64,000 nucleotides of DNA from Haloferax prahovense DSM 18310 (GTDB lineage: Archaea > Halobacteriota > Halobacteria > Halobacteriales > Haloferacaceae): NCBI RefSeq assembly GCF_000336815.1, contig NZ_AOLG01000058.1, forward strand, positions 10,224-74,223. Direction: 5' to 3'. This document shows positions 61,971 to 64,000 of this stretch, piece after piece. The notes beneath the pieces were generated by a model. It was not told the DNA's origin and did no database searches. It saw only the letters and a program-made list of their open reading frames with translations. Position 1 is the stretch's first letter. Each line of letters opens with the position of its first letter. A program made the translations under genes and the position numbers.

Positions 61971-62216
61971 TCACTCCTGTGCGCCGTCGCTGACGCCGGG
62001 TTCCTGCTGGTTGTCGTCGTCGTCTCCTCTGCTCGCATCGATTCGCGGTTCTACCCCGAACCGGTAGTACGCCGTCCAGACGGCCGCTACGACGGCGACG
62101 ATGGCGAACAGCGTCGGCGACCACACCATGCCGAACTGCTGGGCCAGCCACATTCCCGAGAGCATGACGCCGAGGACGAACACGAACACGGTCAGGTCGG
62201 CGGCTCGAAGATTCAT
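61971..62216 (-). CDS. Small membrane protein (81 residues)
   Basis: Two predicted helices (DLTVFVFVLGVMLSGMWLAQ and WSPTLFAIVAVVAAVWTAYY) followed by an acidic tail (PRIDASRGDDDDNQQEPG). No domain recognised. It lies between the LLM gene and the second ThuA gene. Confidence 0.75.
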   Translation of the reverse strand: MNLRAADLTVFVFVLGVMLSGMWLAQQFGMVWSPTLFAIVAVVAAVWTAYYRFGVEPRIDASRGDDDDNQQEPGVSDGAQE

Positions 62217-62276
62217 GTACCGACGTTCGGAACCGACCGGGATAAACGTTCACACGGCGACGCGCGAGCGCTCCAC

Positions 62277-62930
62277 TCAGTCGCGGACCAGCCAGCCGAC
62301 GGCGTTGCGGAGCAGTCGCCGGTAGTCGTCGTTCTCGAAGGCCTCGGCGGTGTGTCCGAGCGACGCGTAACAGACTCGCCCCGCGCCGTACTCGCGGACC
62401 CACGCGACCGGGTAGTCGGTGAGGTCGGGGTGGGCCATGCGCGCGAGCACGGTCACGTCGTCGTCCACGTCGACCTGATACGGCTCGTCGAACACCTCGA
62501 AGTCGCCGACGCCGTCGGTCACGGCGTGGTCGGAGACAATTTCGACGCCGAACGTCGATTGCTCGGGGTGGGTGAGGAAGTGGCCGCCGAGGAGGTCGCG
62601 GAGGTCGGGAAACGGCTCGTCGCGCTTGTCGAGGCCGCCGTCCCCGTCGTGGACGTTGATGAGGTCGGCGGCGCAGTGGAGACCCAGATAGGCTCCGCCG
62701 TCGCGGACGAAACTGAGGAGACCGTCTAACTGCTCGGGTGTCAGGGTGGCGTCCGTCAGGTAGTCCACGACGAGGTCGTAGCCCGCGAGGTCGGCGAGGG
62801 CGTCTTTGTCGGTCGTCGCGGTCACCTCGGCGGCGTCGCCGATGGCGGACTCGATGTGCGGTCGCATCTCCTCGAAGTCGTGGAACGAGAAGGTCGTCTC
62901 TCCGATGACTAACGCGGACGGCTGCTGCAT
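62277..62930 (-). CDS. Second ThuA-domain protein
   Basis: A 217-residue ThuA-type protein: LVIGETTFSFHDFEEMRPHI, FVRDGGAYLGLHCAADLINV, LLGGHFLTHPEQSTFGVEIV and GRVCYASLGHTAEAFENDDY. The His-Cys motif (LHCA) sits in the ThuA active site region. Compared with the first ThuA it belongs to a different subgroup. It probably acts with the Gfo/Idh and sugar-acid enzymes. Confidence 0.92.
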   Translation of the reverse strand: MQQPSALVIGETTFSFHDFEEMRPHIESAIGDAAEVTATTDKDALADLAGYDLVVDYLTDATLTPEQLDGLLSFVRDGGAYLGLHCAADLINVHDGDGGLDKRDEPFPDLRDLLGGHFLTHPEQSTFGVEIVSDHAVTDGVGDFEVFDEPYQVDVDDDVTVLARMAHPDLTDYPVAWVREYGAGRVCYASLGHTAEAFENDDYRRLLRNAVGWLVRD

Positions 62931-63023
62931 GGGCTGTCGTTCAGTTCCCGCGCGAAAAGTCGTTTCGGTGCCACCACGGCTTGCTCGGCGACTTCGTCCG
63001 GGGCACCCGCCCGAGGCGACCGC

Positions 63024-63707
63024 TCACTCGAACTCGATGCGCCCGAAGTACGTCGGCGAGTGGTACGTCGGCTCCGGCAGTTCGATTCGGTTCCACGTCC
63101 CCTTCTGCGCGTCGGGCAGACCGCTCCGGTAGAAGTTCCCGCGCCAGACCGTCTCCGAGTCGAGTTCGAGCGGGAGGCCGGTCAACGACTGGAGCGTCGA
63201 CCGCGGGAGCCGCGCCGCGAGCCACCACGCGTCGTCGTCCGGGGACGCGGTTTTCGTGGGGCCGGGGACGGACGTTTCCACCTCGACGGCCGCCGCGTCG
63301 GTCGGCGAGACGAGGTCGCGGCCGATGTCGCGCTCGCGCCAGTCCGGCTCCTGCCACGCGAGTTTGAACGTACCGCAGCAGTTCGCCTCGAAGTTGAAGT
63401 ACCGCCCCGGCGAGCCGTCGTCGGGCGGGGCCGGCGTGGCGAACAGTTCGACCGAACTGTCCTCGAACGTCGGACCGTTCAGCTCCGTCACGTCGGCGGT
63501 TATCTCGTCGTCTTCGACGTGGAACTGCAGGTAGAGCGCCTCCGCGTCGAACAGCGCCCTGACCGTCGTCTCCGGGCCGGGTTCGTCGCCCCACGCGTAC
63601 TCGTCCAGTCGGGCGACGTTCGCCCGCTCCCACACCGTCCCGTCGACCGCGCCGGTCAGCGGGACCGCCCTGTCCGCGTCGATGCGGCTGACCTCGTAGG
63701 TTCGCAT
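63024..63707 (-). CDS. CBM9-like carbohydrate-binding protein
   Basis: A 227-residue beta-rich domain: TYEVSRIDADRAVPLTGAVD, VRALFDAEALYLQFHVEDDE, SSVELFATPAPPDDGSPGRY, YFNFEANCCGTFKLAWQEPD and WRGNFYRSGLPDAQKGTWNR. This is the pattern of family-9-like sugar-binding domains, used alone in haloarchaeal sugar clusters. No signal peptide is visible, so it appears cytoplasmic. The start at 63707 is preferred over GTG 63716. Confidence 0.85.
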   Translation of the reverse strand: MRTYEVSRIDADRAVPLTGAVDGTVWERANVARLDEYAWGDEPGPETTVRALFDAEALYLQFHVEDDEITADVTELNGPTFEDSSVELFATPAPPDDGSPGRYFNFEANCCGTFKLAWQEPDWRERDIGRDLVSPTDAAAVEVETSVPGPTKTASPDDDAWWLAARLPRSTLQSLTGLPLELDSETVWRGNFYRSGLPDAQKGTWNRIELPEPTYHSPTYFGRIEFE

Positions 63708-63793
63708 ATGTCTCACTCACTCGACCCGCCCGCAAGAGCGTTCCGCCCGCACCCGACGAAACCACTTTGTCGGGCGCTACCGAATCGCGTGGT

Positions 63794-64000
63794 ATGAGAC
63801 GAGAGTTCACCGGCTACCGCCGGGAGAGCGGCCGCATCGGGGTCAGAAACCACGTCGCCGTCCTTCCGACCTCGGTCGCGTCGTCCTGCGTCGCCCGCGG
63901 TATCGCGGCCGAGGCGGGGGCGTGGGCGCGCGCGACGCCGCACCAGATGGGAGCGAACCAACCGGACGAGGCGCGAGCGCAGACCGAGCGGGTGCTGGTC
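63794..64000 (+). CDS. UxaA-type altronate/galactarate dehydratase, N-terminal fragment
   Basis: The 69 residues present begin MRREFTGYRRESGRIGVRNH and continue with VAVLPTSVASSCVARGIAAE and ATPHQMGAN, the start of the UxaA/GarD large-subunit family, which dehydrates altronate or galactarate to keto-deoxy acids. The gene runs off the right edge. It extends the sugar-acid theme of the region. Confidence 0.85.
   Translation, partial: MRREFTGYRRESGRIGVRNHVAVLPTSVASSCVARGIAAEAGAWARATPHQMGANQPDEARAQTERVLV

Overview
The window is high-GC DNA with very acidic predicted proteins, TATA-driven genes with short or no leaders, Tat-type exported proteins, bacterio-opsin-activator (HTH_10) regulators, an Orc1/Cdc6 gene beside an array of origin repeats, and a TATA-binding protein. 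Together these indicate a halophilic archaeon, most likely Haloferax or a close relative. A ParA gene, an Orc gene with its own origin and an extra TBP within about 20 kb suggest a secondary chromosome or megaplasmid; that is inference.

Layout: 1-3.5 kb holds the edge of an HTH_10 regulator, an SLC13 permease and a parA operon bracketed by 9-bp repeats. A 330-bp IS200/IS605-like remnant follows (3.62-3.96 kb). From 4 to 17.6 kb lies what looks like a complete glycine-betaine catabolic island: BCCT transporter, Rieske oxygenase with a small zinc-ribbon partner, FAD/GcvT demethylase, monomeric sarcosine oxidase, serine hydroxymethyltransferase, serine/threonine dehydratase, RidA, an HbpS/GlcG protein and regulators. 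This would take betaine to glycine, serine and pyruvate while moving one-carbon units onto folate. An M20 peptidase, orc, the origin (20.2-20.65 kb) and tbp follow. At 21.9-24.9 kb sits a thiamine-salvage-like operon (two TenA paralogues of different active-site type plus a sodium symporter). Housekeeping-type genes (PPOX, FemAB-like, aldo/keto reductase, Spo0M) fill up to 28.5 kb.

From 28.8 to 34.8 kb the genes are small, mostly unknown and in places visibly less GC-rich; they include a DisA_N-like gene with a damaged 5' end and a four-CBS protein with an HPF-like tail, then a universal stress protein and a metal P-type ATPase (to 37.1 kb). Next come a tungstate/molybdate-type ABC permease and binding protein without an ATPase gene, a molybdopterin-domain protein and an Egghead-like GT2.

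The most unusual unit is 41.8-48.5 kb: a Gly-rich lipoprotein, a membrane-anchored spermidine-synthase-like protein, a DUF2617-like protein, a beta-repeat/zinc-ribbon protein and a pentapeptide-repeat protein ending in a potassium-channel pore. They lie on one strand and look like a single system. I think this is the best candidate for an undescribed function.

From 50.5 kb to the right edge is a sugar-acid/glycoside island: two ThuA proteins, a helical-barrel glycosidase-like protein, a DHDPS-family aldolase, a Gfo/Idh/MocA dehydrogenase, two enolase-superfamily dehydratases, GH4, an LLM oxidoreductase, a CBM9-like protein and the start of a UxaA-type dehydratase. One ThuA gene is surrounded by four copies of a GTTCCC-N5-GGGAAC palindrome.
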